From Lateolabrax maculatus (lineage: Eukaryota; Chordata; Actinopteri; Acropomatiformes; Lateolabracidae), in assembly GCA_031216445.1 (NCBI GenBank), contig CM062212.1, positions 6,270,501 through 6,334,500 of the forward strand: 64,000 nt of DNA. Direction: 5' to 3'. Each line of letters begins with the position of its first letter. Position 1 is the first letter of the stretch. The notes below the pieces were generated by a model that saw only the letters and a program-made list of their open reading frames with translations, did not search any database and was not told the DNA's origin. Position numbers and translations under genes: made by a program. This document shows, piece by piece, positions 21,876 to 36,589 of the stretch.

Positions 21876-24800
21876 AGCCCTCCCTTGTTGGTTCCTGTGA
21901 ATGCCAAGGCTGAGCAGATCTGGAGGCTGTGTTGCATTTACAATATTAAGTAGGCTATTGAAATTGAGTGTGTAGGTGGAGGCGCACATGTTCTGTAACA
22001 CGTGTAGCTACCAAATTAAAGGGGAGGTGGGAGAAAAGAGAACAGAAAAATATCAGGGTTGCTGATGGGCAGCTATTGATTATCAAAGGGCTGTTGGGAT
22101 GTAGAGCAGCTGAAACCTCTCTCTAGGTGTTCCTGGATTAAGCAGCTGGAGTTGGCTAAAAACCTTTGGGATCTATTGGGATTTTCAGTCGAAGATTTTC
22201 CCAGGACCTCAGTTAGTGCTTGCAAGTAAAATCTTTAGGGTTAAATTTGTATCAGATGAATTGTGATTGGGATGTGGTCCTTTTGATGTGTAGCCTAGGC
22301 CAATCTGGAACAGGCAAGGTTTTTGGCAGCACACACAGAGAGAAATCTGGCAAATGCAAAGTCAGGAAAAAGAGGACATTTCAATCTCATACTCAGCGAG
22401 CTTGCACATTCACTGTCTACATGCAATGCATAGCGCCGATGAGCTGAAAATGGGGTCTCACCTGTTTACAACCTCTCACACTAGCCTCATTCAGCCCCAT
22501 TTTCCCACTTTCTTGCATCTCTGCCTCGTCCTCCCCTTCTGTCTCACTTGTGTCGCTACTTCTTTACTCTCCACCTCCCACGTATTCCCTCCTCCCATCT
22601 CCCATCACTGACAGTGCTTTTTCCTCTCGTCTCGCTTCCTTCCTGTTGTGGAAAGCATGGCAGGACTCTGACATTCTCATCATTTCTGTCCACATCCCTC
22701 ACCTAATCTCTCCTTCTTGCTTTCTCCAAAACCCCCTCCTTCCCCCTTGTCTTATCCTTCCCCTTCTTCTCCCTCTCTCTGCATGCTGGAGATTGGAATG
22801 TGAGTTCCCTCTGTTTAAGGTCTTGGGGTGGGCGGTCTCTTGAGAAATACCAGAGCAAGAAATACTCGTTAAAAGTGAATAGATGACACTGCAGGGCAGA
22901 ATGATTTAATAAAACTACTAGGCACCGGTAAATCAGGATTTTTCCTGCATAGGTAATTTAAAGGTGGCCTTCTCGCTCAAATGCTGTGAAGATTTCTACC
23001 GCAACCTGCACATAATAACACCTATTTCAAGTGCGCTGTGATAAATGCATCACTGCCAACTGTAATTGCAAAAGCAGAATCATTCCAGGGTGGCTCTTGG
23101 ATGCTACAATAGCTAATTGGGACTTTCCATTATAAGCATAATTCACACTACAAACAAGATATGGCATATTTGTCAGGTGTGACAGTTGATGGAATACAAG
23201 AAGGAAAGGTCTGATGATGGAAGGGAGAGTCAAGAGTACTGGTGTTATGGATCAACTAGTGTCCCTCTCAAGTGGTGACTTTCCTTTGAACAAATTGGTG
23301 GTTGCTTGTTGTGAAGGCTGTTGTTGAAAATAAAAAAACTGAGGGAGAATGCACAACAATTGTAGTGAGGTGCTGGCTCGCCACAGACTACAAAAAAAGA
23401 GAATGAAAAGCTGCACACTTATAACTCTGATGCATTAATTCAACTTATAAGGTTAATTTACAATTTATTTGCTGTTTTTGTTAATGTATATGATTCTTTC
23501 TTTTTGTCTTTCACTTGAATGATGGTTGCACTATGAATGTGAAAACCATACCAGCATATGGAACTAAAGACCACCATCATACAAAGATAATTAACACCAC
23601 TAAACAGATTCTCATTTTTGGCTGTGTGTATTCATTTAATACGGCCACCTGTCTACTGATAATACAGCCAGATGAACTTGTAACTTGTAATTAATTCAAC
23701 AGATATTTGGACCTGTCTGGCTATTTTGCTAAGATTGCAAAATCCAGAAAAGTATTTTTAAATATTTTGTCCCTGATGACTTCAGTGCAGTGTTGTTAGA
23801 AAGCCTAGGTCTGTGTGCTCTGACACATTTGAAGTGCAAGCCAGCATATTGTTTTCACTTAACAAACAGCCCTTGCGGTGTTTTCTCTGATATGTGAAAT
23901 TGCATATCTCTTTTGATCCATGGTCTTTTGCAGAGGATAAATCGGAAGTCAGCTATGTCAGGACCTTTCATAGCAGCTAGAGAAGGAAAGAGAGGAAACA
24001 AGAAGAAGCTGTTCATTTTAGCCATTCCACCTGAGGTGATGGGACTTAAAAGCTAAATTTTACCTGCATCCAATACCTTTTTCTTTCTCCATTTTGTCAC
24101 CCCTTTCTGGTGAAATAACTTCTTAATTAGGGCTGTAAGAGCAGATTCTAATGCATAAAAGCAGCATGGATCATGAAAAAAACTCAGATTTCAGTTGTGA
24201 CAGATGAGCAAAACATCTATAAAAACATGATGAAACAATGACTAGGCAGCTAATCCATGCAGAAGTAAACAGAAGGAACATACTGCACAGATGGATAGCC
24301 CTGAGAGAGAACAGCCTAGATATTATGAAAACAATACTTAAATGCTGTCAGCATTAGCTAGGAATCATAATTCTTACAATGGTACAAAACAGGGTGGACA
24401 GTTAACATCAGACAATAATCAAATGCTAAAACCTAAACTGTTACATAAAAATGGAAAGCCTATGCACTATATGTGGCTATTTTGGATGACATCAACAGTA
24501 GCTTATTAGGGAGGCAATAAAAATCTGATATCAATGCTGACATCTCAACTCGGGGTATCTGCTGATACCAGATATGAAATTTAGATAGCTCCAAATTGTC
24601 AGTCCAGAGTGGCTTGTATTAAAAACATGAAATACTCCTCCTGGTCTATTCAAGCCTATTAAGGACAATTATCAACATTGGAAATCCTCTGCCTCAGCAC
24701 AGCAGGTTATTATAGCTGAACCCATTGAGGTTTACTTTTCAAACTAGGCAGAACCCGTATTACATTACCCTTCAACTTATTTAATGTTGTGTATAAACCC

Positions 24801-27800
24801 AAAATCTTATAGATAAAAATGATGGCACTTTATCCAGCTGAGGATTTGATCCTACTTCAATTTGTTCCCTTTGAGACAGATGCATTGATCCAGAGTGAAC
24901 CATAGCTATAAATGCTGTTCTTCTTAATCTCTGTTGGTCTGTTAACTTTATATTTATAGCAAAAAAGGAAAACCAAATGCCATAAAGTTACACTGCTGCA
25001 ATGAATATGTATCTTCATACAAACTTGAGTGTGATTCTGTGATTTAGTAGTGATCTGTGAGAACAACCACGATGTGGCAGCTGTCTGCTTTGAAAAGTTA
25101 GGTGCAGGTGGAACATGTGTTCATTAATCTGCATCAAAAATGGGTTTGTGTGTGAAATGGATGACTGTCTCAGGATGCCCTCTTCCTCCGCTCGACTCCA
25201 CGATGACATCGCAAGAACGAGACTGTGCACGAGAACTGTAAATCTTATCCCCAAACATGTATGGGAGCATTGCCGAAATTCCCACCAACTGCCTTGCCAT
25301 CTGTTTCCAAGCAGACAGAGCTCTCAAATTTCTGTCTTGCTGGATGACTAAAAGGATGTCGCTACTGCTGGCTGCATGGGCTGGTATTAGTGATAGAAGT
25401 GCTTTTCTGACCCTGTTGGATTTGTTAATTGCTGCAGTCTCTCCTGTGCCATTTTGGGAAAATTAGTGTGAGCGTGTGAAGCTGCAACCTAAAATTTATG
25501 CAAACTACTTGTCAGGAAATTACATAGCTTTAACACTCAAGATGTGATTTAATTGTTGTCAGTCTGGAACCAGATTGAATTTCTTGTACAATTTAAGGGT
25601 TATTAGCCTATGTAGAATTACTATTTGGTAACTTGATCTTAGTATTTATCCTGTAATTAATTGTAATACATTGCATGCTAGTTGCCAATTCTTAAGACAG
25701 GCTTGGCATGATGCTTTTTAGATATTTTAATGTTGCTGAAAATCCACATTTTCTTCCAATGTCATCAGGTAAATTCCAGTGCCATTTGAGGGAGCAACTC
25801 AGCCTTTTGTGTTTGGTCTTGGATTTGTCAAGGGCACCGGCAGATCGTACACAATATTTCTCCTTTGTTGGATTGTGTCTGAAGTCTGAGTAGTTAATCT
25901 TTTGAAATATAGCTAGTTTGAAGGACCATATACCAAAACCCAACCACGAACCTTGTTGAAAGATCTTTTCATCCTAAATTTATTTGCTATTCTACCAAGT
26001 GCTTGAACTGGAGGAATAGCAGTGTTAAGGCACCAGTATACTCTATCAGAACTGCTTGTCAAATGGTTGAATGGCTTCAGAAACCCCACTCCCACACACC
26101 TTTCCGACGTCTAAATTGGGAGGCCTCTGTACGACAATTTCTGTAACTTTCCTAAATGGACAATCTGACATCCACACCTACTTCACGTAGTGATTGGCCA
26201 GCTGTGTGGAGGTGAAAACGTAAGCAGAGTTTGAATTTCTCTTTCAAGCTACTGTTTTCATTCATTACACAATTTCATTTCAAGGAGAGTCTTTGACGGC
26301 CGTCTTTTCACCCCGCCTTCGGGTGAAGCTGTTTCGAACAGCTATAAACACTTTTGCCTTCAGATATTGTCCGACAACATGTCTCATGAAGACGTTCTTT
26401 TTTTAGCATAACTGGCCCTTCGTGAACAAATGCAACATCACAGTTCGAAACAAGAAAAGCAGCAGTCTTCTCGAAAGAGACAAGATACACTTTCTGTGTT
26501 TGCTTCTGTGTTTGATTTGAAGTTGCAGATACGCTACATTAACAGTAATACAAGTACAGTGACCATGTCTTATTTAAGAATAAGAACTGAACCTTTGTCT
26601 GATAGATTACATATATGCTATTAAGATAAATGACTGCATAACTGTTTTGTACATTGCTCTAACTAGCAAGACCAAGAAAGAGGAAATAAAAGACTTAAAA
26701 GGAGATTTCTTTAGACTTGTTAAAGCCCGGATGTGTTACTCACATTTTATCAGTCACCACATATTTTTTTGTGCAGTATGAACCATTATGCCTGACAGTG
26801 AAGCGCCAACCTGAAAGACTTGCACATAGTGTGACAGAACATAATGCACCATCAATTCTAATACACAAATGATCCTATACCCATTACCAGGCATGCTTTA
26901 TTCATTTTGTATTGCTCATCATGGTTTGACACAAGCTAGGCTTTACCCACAGCTCTACATGAAAAACACCACAGGATCTCATTAGTGTTAACTTCAATAT
27001 CTTTGTAGGACTGAGTTCAATCCTTTTAACCAAATGTGCTGTAGGGAGTTAACATTTCAACATCTTTTGAAGATGTATATCAATTAATTGCCAATGTTTG
27101 GGCATAGTTTAAAGAAAAAGGAAAATAGAGCACCAGTCTTGCTCTTGAAAGCTGACAGCAACTGTCAGTATAAATTGAAACAGCTGAAACCATGGCAACA
27201 ATGTCAAATAGTCCACCACATTGCATGCTGAATCCAGGTCCACCTAAACTGATTGGTTAATTGGTACCAGGAGCAAAATCTGTAACCAAACAATGGTACT
27301 ATCTAGTTTAACAGTAATGCCCTCCATTGGGCAAAGCTTTGCTAGATAGGCATACATTTTTGCTTTGTAAGATACTGATTGAAGAATAATGTGAGAGATG
27401 AAATATATGAATGAAGAATGTTTTGCAAAGGCCATTATATTAAATGATTAAAGGACTTTTATTATGTGATAGGTTTTACCTGAGGAGGATCTGTAATTGG
27501 AAGTTGAGCCATTAAAGTCCCGTTCAGACAGGATTTGTTTCTCAGAGATCTTCAGTGATTTTGTTCCTGTCTCCCCCATCCCTGTGTTAAGTGGAGCCCT
27601 AAATCCCCTCAGTTTTTTGGCACGCTTGTCTGTTTTTTTTTTTTTTAATGATTGGTGGACCTTGAACTGAATTAATTGAAGTCAATGCCAACTAGATATC
27701 TTGTTCTTTGCAATGTATTTTTGAGTATTTGTGCACAACTAGCTCAGGACTCTGAGTTAATCCATCAGCTCTGCATGCAAAGTGGGATCTGTGGGGTCCA

Positions 27801-30800
27801 ACCAACTATATTTTAGAAGGCTACTTATATTCAACACCTGCTATAATTTTCCACTGGCTAACATGCTGTCCAGAACAATCCAGTTACCAAGGAGCATGGC
27901 AAATTTTTTATCACCCATATCCCCTGAAACATTTGACCTATCCTCATGGGACTGTGTTGGCATCCAAGCATTCTGATGGCATGAGAGTCCACTCAATTTG
28001 ATGCCTGAATTAGTCATGGTCAATTGTATTACATAATGCACACAGTTCAGTTTGGGTAAAGAACATTCCTGCCCTCTGCATGTATTGTAGCCTCTGACTA
28101 TGTTTATAATTGAGGAATGCCACGAAATCAATACGATACGTGTCATTGTTTCGATTTTGTAACCTGTGATATCGCTCCTTTTGTGGGACTCAGCTGGCCA
28201 GAGAGTCTGAACTACTGTCTTCATATCAATGAAAAGGGAGGCGAGGGGCACCAAAAATAAGACTATCGTCTTGAATTACTGATTAATATATTCACACAGG
28301 ATTAGTATGATCAGGCAACCTCAGAGTTTCCTGAAATAGAGAAGTAAAATTCAGGGTAGAGGTTTTACTTTTCGGTCAATTGTTAGGTTCTGACAAATTT
28401 GTGTTTGTGTCTGTGGTTTTGTGAAAGAGACTAAGGGACAAACATGCAATTTCCTTAACAGACTCTTGCTTTTCTCATATGCCGCTGTAGGGAAACCTTC
28501 TCTGACGACAGTCACACAAGTAGGGGAAACAGAGGCACAGGATTAAAGGAAGACATATCCTGGTCATTGTTCATCACTGCTGGATGGAGTCGCCTCTCTG
28601 ATCTTAAGGAAACTGTTACTGCTTGAAGTTGGGAAAGCTGTCATCTGTTTGCAGTAAGTTTTTTTTTTTTGGATCAAATGCACTCTACACTACGTGCAGT
28701 GTTTAAATCAGCAAGCTTTAAAGCATCGGCATCTTTTTTATTTGATGAAGAAGATATAAGGGATGCTCTGTTCTTCTGCGTCATGCCACACATTGCAGAT
28801 CTGCCATGGCGTGAAGAGGTAGTTCAGAGAGAAAAATCTGGCTTTAAAGTCATCAGGCTTTTGAGTTGTTTCCCATCCATGAAATTGATTTATTAAGTAT
28901 GCTGTAATTGACAGTCTCTGTGATTTTACTGTCAGTTTGAGTTCTCTTCCTTGGCTGTAATGCCCCACTGAGCCTCAACAAACCAAACCGATAGTCTTGT
29001 GGCCATGTTGATGTTTCTGGTAATGCGGCTGCCTGGGTGGGGTTATGTTAAGATACTGGAACACACATTTTAGGCAGAGATGTGGTTCAGTACTCAACTT
29101 TAAAATGTCAGTTATGAAAAGGGAATCTGTCTAAGGCTCATAATAGGTGGACAGTTTTTAAAAAAGGACTATCTGTGTATAATACTAAAAAATACAGAGA
29201 AAACCTGCTGACAATTATAATTACCACAGTGGATTAATGTCGCCTTGTCATACATTGGTAATCTGACTGGGGTGTAGTGTTATAGCCCCTGAAAACCTGG
29301 TTCAAAGCGTATGTATGTCTTTATAACATTTAATATCCATGACTAAATAGGCAACAATGTAAGTTAAGTTGGAAGAAAAAAATCAAATATTTATAAAGAA
29401 GACTTTGTGGATGTGGTTTAATCATATTTGATCAATGCTGGCAACATAAGTCTTTATATGTTCTACCTCCGCCTGACTCTGGCTTTTAACTTAACCCAGC
29501 ATGTACTGAATATTTTGTGAGTGCACAGCAAAGCTCCAGCTTCCTAAGACCTTGAACAGAGTAAGCAGCAAATGGATAAATTGATGTTTCTTGCTTGAGC
29601 TCGGCTGTTGCTAGCTTGTTAAGAGTGATTCTTGTGCCGGTTGTGTACCAGCTACTTTGCTGTTTTATGCTGGGTGGTTTCTTGTCTGTTTGTGTTGCAA
29701 TCTGTAGTTCAGTATAAAACGTATTTAGCTGATCACACACTGGTATAAAACTATTATTGTCTATAACAGTATGGATCTGGATTAAAGTCTGCTGTAAGAA
29801 AACTTTTACTTGGTAAACAATCAAGGAAAAATGAAGCTATATTCAGTGCATTTTCATTTATGTAATTTCAGTAAGACAAGTTGAATAAGGCTCCAGTACT
29901 CGCTCATTGTGCCAAGGAGAAAAGAGATCCTCGTAATGAAAGACATCTTGCCTGGGTTTGTGGGTTCCAAGGAGGTCCGAGATTGTGCCAGGGGAGGTAA
30001 ACACATAAATCCATCTTGATGCACTGAAAGCAGCAGCAGCTTTTGGCTGAACCCTCACCAGTCTTCCTGCTTTGCAGATCCACGTTCTGACACAAAGCCA
30101 GAGATAACGCTGATAGTGGTGAATTCTTGTGATTGTTAGAAGCCGGATATGATGCTCACTTTGTTGCAAGTATGTTAAAGACGGGACTATCTTCTTCTTT
30201 TATTTTAAATTTATTTATGTGTTAAAAAATACCATCACAGTTGAAGTGTGAAGGTTGCACATTGCAATTTTTTTTTTGTCCAGCAGATCAAAGTCATTTA
30301 ATTTCAGTGATATAAAATAAAAAGCAGGTAATTGTAACTTTTTAGAAACTTGAAACTGGCTAATGGTCGGCATTTTGAGTAATAAATTACTTAATTAAAT
30401 TACTTTATTGATTAACTATGTTGATTCCAGCGCCTGTGCCACAGACTGACATAAACTAGGCTAGAAGATCGAACTGGCTCATGTGGACCTGTAGACAATT
30501 TTCCTCTAAACCAGAAAAATGAGGCCGCAATGCCTGGGCTCACAACATCTGGCTTGCAGGTGGTGGAAGCAGTAACCAAAACAGGAAAGTGGCCTGTCAT
30601 GATCTGTAGTGCTCACTGCAACCTTTCTGCTCCCTATGCTCATCCAAGAAGGGGAGTGTTTTGGCATGTAAGGTGATGGCCTTGCAAGCCAGAGTGGAGT
30701 TTCCATTTTAGGGTTTAATGGATTTCAGGTTCATGGCTTTGTGAAGACCAAATGTTTGGTCTTTCACTAGATTCATCCCATCATGCTTTTAGCTGAGCCA

Positions 30801-30951
30801 TGGGGTGTACAATGGCACGCAATGGAATGTGTGAGAATGCTGTGTGTACACAATAGGGATGACCTCATTGTTTTCAACTTCATCCAAGCTCAACATGCTG
30901 AGGAACAAAGAAATCAGCGTACCACACTACCCAAACCCTCCCCTTCTTAAC

Positions 30952-30953
<2 letters not shown>

Positions 30954-30989
<36 letters not shown>
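30954..30989 (+). repeat. (TG)18 microsatellite
   Basis: Uninterrupted TG run of 36 bp. Confidence 0.95.
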
Positions 30990-30990
<1 letters not shown>

Positions 30991-33900
30991 ACGTCCCCAT
31001 CTTTGAGGTGTGTATTTACCTTCTAGTTTACAGAGGTTCTTAAAATATTTACACAGGGCTGAACTGGTTAATGATTATTTGGACAAGCAGGATTGGAAGT
31101 GTTGGGCTACACACACTGGGGCATATTGTCGCAACTCCAGTGGGCTTTGCTCCTGGTGTCAGTTATTGAATGCAGTCGTAACCTCGCTGACCGACCTGTA
31201 GGTTAGAGGGTGAACTTCTGCTCAGATTGTCTGTAAACTGGAGGGAAATATAATTTATGCTTTTATTTTCAAACACAAAGGCTCTCTAAGTGAAGGTGAC
31301 CTGTGTCATAGCGTGTTGGGATTTTTGTCTTCTTTTAATGTGTTGATGTAGACTGCAGTGGTTAGAGTTGAAAGGATTAACTATTTGAATTAATAATTTC
31401 AGATATTTGTTAAGCAAATATGCCAAACATTCTTTGCTTGCAGCTCCTCAAATGTGCTTTTCTTTGTCATATGATAGTCAACTGAATATCCTTGGGGTTT
31501 GGACTGTTGTCTGACAAAATGAGCAAATTGAAGAAGTCATCCTGGGCTCTGAGAAATTGTGATGGGAATTTTTTCACTGGTTTGTAACATTTCATAGACT
31601 ACACGATGATTGAAAAAATAATCTGTACACTAATTGATGCTGAAAATAACTGTTATTTGCAGCCCCTCTTATCGAACTTTTATCTAATTTATTGTTATTT
31701 CCCAGTGTTCACAAAACCAGCTTTTTTTGTCTCTCAAATTGTCACGTACCAGTTCCCTGCTGTCATCCCTCAATCATGCTGAAACAACTCTTGACTCAGG
31801 GAGAAAAATGATGGTGGCCTTGTCCGTCATAAAACCTCCACATAGCTCTATTTCTGCGCTCTCCTCCTCATACACCTGTTTCCTCTGCATCTCTCACCAT
31901 AAACTCAGACCGTTGCTCTCCTTGTCACCCAGTCACTCAAATTGAGCAGGCCGGTCAATGGCGTTAGAGTGCTTTAAATGGTCATTGGAGGCGATCTACC
32001 ACATAGCGCTTTTGATCCATTCGAGTGGCATTCTGACAACTTCCAGCTAATGCCTCCGCTGGGTCTCTCCAGCTGCGAGGAGGAAAGCTTGATCAGTAGT
32101 TTAAAGATGTGAGACGTGTGAGCTTAAGCAAGCTGCTGCTTTTCATTAGGAAGCCACTGGCGCATTGGTGGATAGTTGACTGCCCTAGCGGTACTTTCTA
32201 ATGAAAGCATGCCAGTTAAGAAGGAAAGCGCCTTCAACAAGGGCCCACAGGGTTGTTTTTAATGAAGCGACTGCCTGAAGCCCTTTAACATTTCATAAAG
32301 CACTTGGGAAAAACGGGGATGGAGAGGTTGAAATGAAGGGACTCACTTCAGCCCGCCTCCCTTGTTTTCTGTATTTTATGGTCTCATCACTAACATTGTG
32401 GTTTGAAAGAAGTGTTCTTTTTTGTCGCTGTTATACTTTGCAGTCAGCGAGTTACTGAACAGACCTTCACAAAATAACCAACGGACTGGAGTAACTCCCC
32501 TGTCAGGGGGATTGCTCCATGAACTCACATTTATCCAGTTTGTGTCTGTGTGTAGGATTGTGTCAGTGACTTTGAGAAGCCAGGTGTAGAGATATAATGG
32601 GATATCCGATGACTTGAATAGCGTGATTGTAGTTGGACATCACAGTCTGTACCCGACATGAGAAGAGTATCAGAGGGTTGTAGCTCAAAGCACCACGAGT
32701 TCTCAATGCTTCCTGATATGAGATTCAATAAGCTAATGTTGCCAGGCAACGGGTGCAATTCCACTTTTGGCAAGTATTGCTTGGTAACAAAATTTGTTTC
32801 CAAGGAGTAAAGGCAGAATCACTGGTGGGATCAATGATGGATACAACCCTGGAATCTAATCACCCATTTCAGGAATTGAAAGCAGTTAGTGTGCTGAAAC
32901 ACTACTGAAGGGAGTACAGGCCACTTTATGTGTTATTCAGGCGAATCAATTAGATAAGCAAAGGTTGTGGAGAAAATACTTTAAACACAATAAGGTACTA
33001 GCCAAATATTGTTGGTTGACCTAACACCGGACAGTATTCTCTCTATGCATGAGCTTCATCTTAAATGTTTTGAGTCCTCCACAAATATCCCCACAGGTTG
33101 TGTCAGCACTGGAGCACTCTTGTCTCACAATGCACCTCTGCCTGCAAATGGCCAATGGTGCACTAGTAGGAGGCGGAGTAGGAGGAGAGGGGTAGTGTGA
33201 ACAGGGCCTGCGGGGGTGGTGCTGTGTTACATAATATCAGATGAACCCAGCTGTGCTGTGTTGTTCAGCCGATGGGTGAAGTGGTGCCAGCCGAGCTGAC
33301 TGATGTGTCCACCTGCGCTCATCAGAGTAGGTTGAAGATTAGTGTGCAGGTCAATGAACAGATTGACACTGAACAGACTGATCACATGTAGTCAGCGTGG
33401 ATCTGAGGCAGACTGAAATAGGCAAAACATGAAACGGCAACACCGGCATCTCTCTTCCGGCACTGTGTTGCCATAGCAGCACAGTTGTGTTGTCAGAAGA
33501 CTTGGAGTGTAATGATAATGCAGGGTTCTAACAACGGTAATTAGAAGACATTTTTTTCTTTACGACTAAAGCTTCCTCCTGGAGCGCTCTCTTATCCCCA
33601 CAGCCACTCTTCAGTGGAGCAATGCACCAAGAAGAAATATCCTCTCAACGTGTGCTGTAGAAAAGGACAGCTTACACAAGTTGGTACCAATGCGCACTAT
33701 CTTCTCCCCTCATGTTTGGCAATGTGTTACACAGTGATTGTGGACATGAATTTCTGTGAAGACTCAGTTACTGTTAATTTCCTCAGCTGGCTGGTGTGTT
33801 TCTTTTGGCAGACTCTGCAAGTAGCATAAAGCTTGAATAAAGACTGAATAATGCACTACAGGTGTCTTCCAGGAAGGGGCCTATCACCCTGCAAGCTCTA

Positions 33901-34405
33901 TTTAAAAAAGCCTGTATCAGAGTCACTATCATTAAAAGCTCATCATGTTGCCCTCCCAGGCCTCTGTAATTAAAGGAAGAGGCGTCTGGGTTTTATCTTG
34001 AACTTTTTGTCTCTGATACAGCGTAATAGCAAGACACAGACAAACCGACAAACACGCATGTACCATTTACTAGAAGTTAGTTTTGAACAAACACAGGCTG
34101 AAACCCACACAAACTGTCAAACTCCCCTGCAGACATCAGCCATTAAGAATTGAAAGAAATGGCACCAGCACCATTAACTTTGATCTGTTCGTGTTGTATA
34201 GCAATCTGTGTTATATCCAAAGGAAATGGCCAAACTGTAAAAATATGAGGTTTAGATCTTGATTATTGCTGGACATGTTCATCCTCAGTGAAAAGCTTTG
34301 AGTTCATGTGTCCATTTCTCGTGTGCCTGTTGTTGAAAATGTAATTGGGGGAAAAAATGAATATTTGAAAGATTGCCAGTAAGCTATCACATTTCTGTTA
34401 TGGCA

Positions 34406-34422
34406 TACACACACACACACAC
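34406..34422 (+). repeat. (AC)8 microsatellite
   Basis: Short uninterrupted CA run of about 17 bp in the intron. Confidence 0.9.
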
Positions 34423-36198
34423 CATGTAACACACTGGAAATTGAGGTTAAGCATATGTGTGCACCACATTTAAGAGAAAAAAATGGGACCACACAGACAG
34501 GCCTCAGACTCACAGCCTGGAGTGATTGATGGATGGATGAAACCGTGTAGCAACAATCTGTTACGCACTGCCTGAAAACATCCAGCAGGAACTGGTCTTC
34601 TGTCTGCTTTCCTATGCCCAGCGTCTCCCGACTTTAACCATTTTTGGCCCCTCTGACAGTGTCCGATGGGAGCATGGTGGATATCAACAGGCACCATCTC
34701 GATTTCCTTTGCAAAAGTTTGTACTTTGCCTCTGGCACTGTCTGTCTGCACCCAAAGCCTTCCCCTTCTTCAGCCCTCAAATTAGTGGGATACAGATGGA
34801 GATCGGGTGAGAGAGTGACATGGCCACAAAATAACATGGAGATACATGGATATGAACTGATAACTAGATAGCAACAAAACTGGGTAGAGAAGAGGCTCTT
34901 TTCCTCTGGTAGAGGTAAGGAGGGGAAGGAAGATAGATGACAGAGAAAGTTGAGTTTCGGCAGGTAAGGAAAAAAGAAAAGTAGGAGGAATTTGGAGGTA
35001 TTTGATTTGTTCAAATTTTTCCAGGGGGAAAAGGCAGAGGGTAGAGAGAAATACTAGTAGAGCAGTAAAGGTTTTAGAGTGATGAGTGCAAGGGAGAGGG
35101 AGGGAAAGGTGAACCTCAAGAAGATCCAGCCCCCGCACTTAATTGTTTTGTTTTGCCAGGAAAAGCCCCAGATGCCTTTAGTCAAGCAACGGCTTGACCC
35201 CTTTCTTTGGTTGTGAGCTGGTGCACAGAAAGCTTAGCAGTAGGCCTTTTATTCAAAGACCTTTTCTCTGTTTCGCCCCTTTGGGAGGTGCAAAGCCTCA
35301 CATCTGTCAAAGTGTCACAGGGCTTGCTGTCTGCAGCCCTATCCTCCTTCCTTCCCATCCCTTATAACAGAGATTACCCAGGAACCCCTGCACACTGCTT
35401 CTCACGGCCATTAAACATGCACTTGTCAATCTGCCTCCTCGCCTTGTGACCGATGGCCTCACAGCCATTTGCCTCTCAGCTGGTTAAGGCCTAATCGATA
35501 CAAGTGCAGATTTTCTCCGTCAGTGGTCTCCAGCCAAGCGCCTAAAATTGATGTATCTATGCAAAGTTACATTCATGCACCACTAAGTTTTACTGATTAG
35601 TGATTAATTGCTCCTTTTAAATCCGCTGCCATTGAGTTTGGTTGCAATAAAAGCTACCTACACATGAGTCTCTTAGGATATTTTTAGGGATCACTGTGTT
35701 GTTGTGTTGTAGCCAGAAGAATTTCACTTAAGGGGTTTACCCAAACCAGAGTTGGTGATTGTTAAAAGACTAACCAGGACTGTTTTGGTGAGTATTATTT
35801 TGTTTCTGTTGAGTTTGAATAAAGTGAATTTTGCTAGTCTCAGTTCGGTGTACAGTTGTTGGGCTGTCAGTGGCCAGTTCGAAAATTTTAATTATCTCCC
35901 AACCCTATTATATATTGAGCTGTACCTTATTGGTTTGTGTTCAATTCATGCTAGTGGACCTCTGCTGTTACCATGTTGAGCTACTGACTACCAAGAATTT
36001 AAATGTAAAACTACACCCCCAATCAAAAAGATAGCTTTCTGTTTGTCAAAACATGGACATTTGTTTATTTACAATTGAGCGTTCTCCCTTATTAAGTTGA
36101 CTAGTTAACTTAAGCCGTCCGCCCACAGAACTTGTCAGTTTTTGATTTTGGCTGTGCCTGTTAACGATGCTACCTGGGACTATGTCTGGTGCTTTCAG

Positions 36199-36257
36199 AT
36201 TGTTCAGAATGTCAGCACAACAAAGACGAGCGAGAACAAGACTCTGGGCTGATTGCT
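36199..36257 (+). other. Candidate exon C1 in sipa1l1 intron
   Basis: 59 nt between ctggtgctttcag and GCT|GTAAGTAC, a near-consensus donor. Entered from the 19790 donor (phase 1) it reads DCSECQHNKDEREQDSGLIA without a stop and ends in phase 0, which suits candidate exon C2. A second frame is also open, so openness alone is weak evidence. No family resemblance was recognised. Confidence 0.25.
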
Positions 36258-36555
36258 GTAAGTACTGGGCTTGTGTCTTCAGATGTCAGGATTAAAAGCG
36301 TTAGTATACACGTTCCGCACTCCTTCTTTTGTTTACCTTGATGATAGAGCTGTATTTTTTTTCTTAGTCGTGTTACGGAGCTGCTTTTCCTTGCCAAGCG
36401 TGTGTGGTTGATAAATTGGCACAGATCTCTGACTAGCATTGACTCAAATTTCCTGACTTCATGTCCTATGAAATAACACATACAGCCAAATGCAGTAAAT
36501 AATACTTAAAATACTCTATACTATAGATTGTCAATTACATATAGCTTCATCTGTT

Positions 36556-36589
36556 ATTATATATATATTATATATATTTTATTTATATG

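Larger units (their letters stand above)
20222..36198 (+). other. sipa1l1: sipa1l1 5' intron region, part 1
   Basis: Gene-free. It contains a complete hAT non-autonomous element (21401-21875), pyrimidine-rich stretches at 22.48-22.78 kb, (GT)18 at 30954-30989 and (CA)n at 34406-34422. One splice-flanked segment, 28491-28653 (acceptor ccgctgtag, donor GCA|GTAAGT, 163 nt), has stops in all frames and could only be an untranslated exon. The stretches 31.95-32.40 kb and 33.85-34.02 kb are complex, non-repetitive and TAAT-rich, as conserved enhancers often are. That is an impression, not evidence. Confidence 0.5.
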
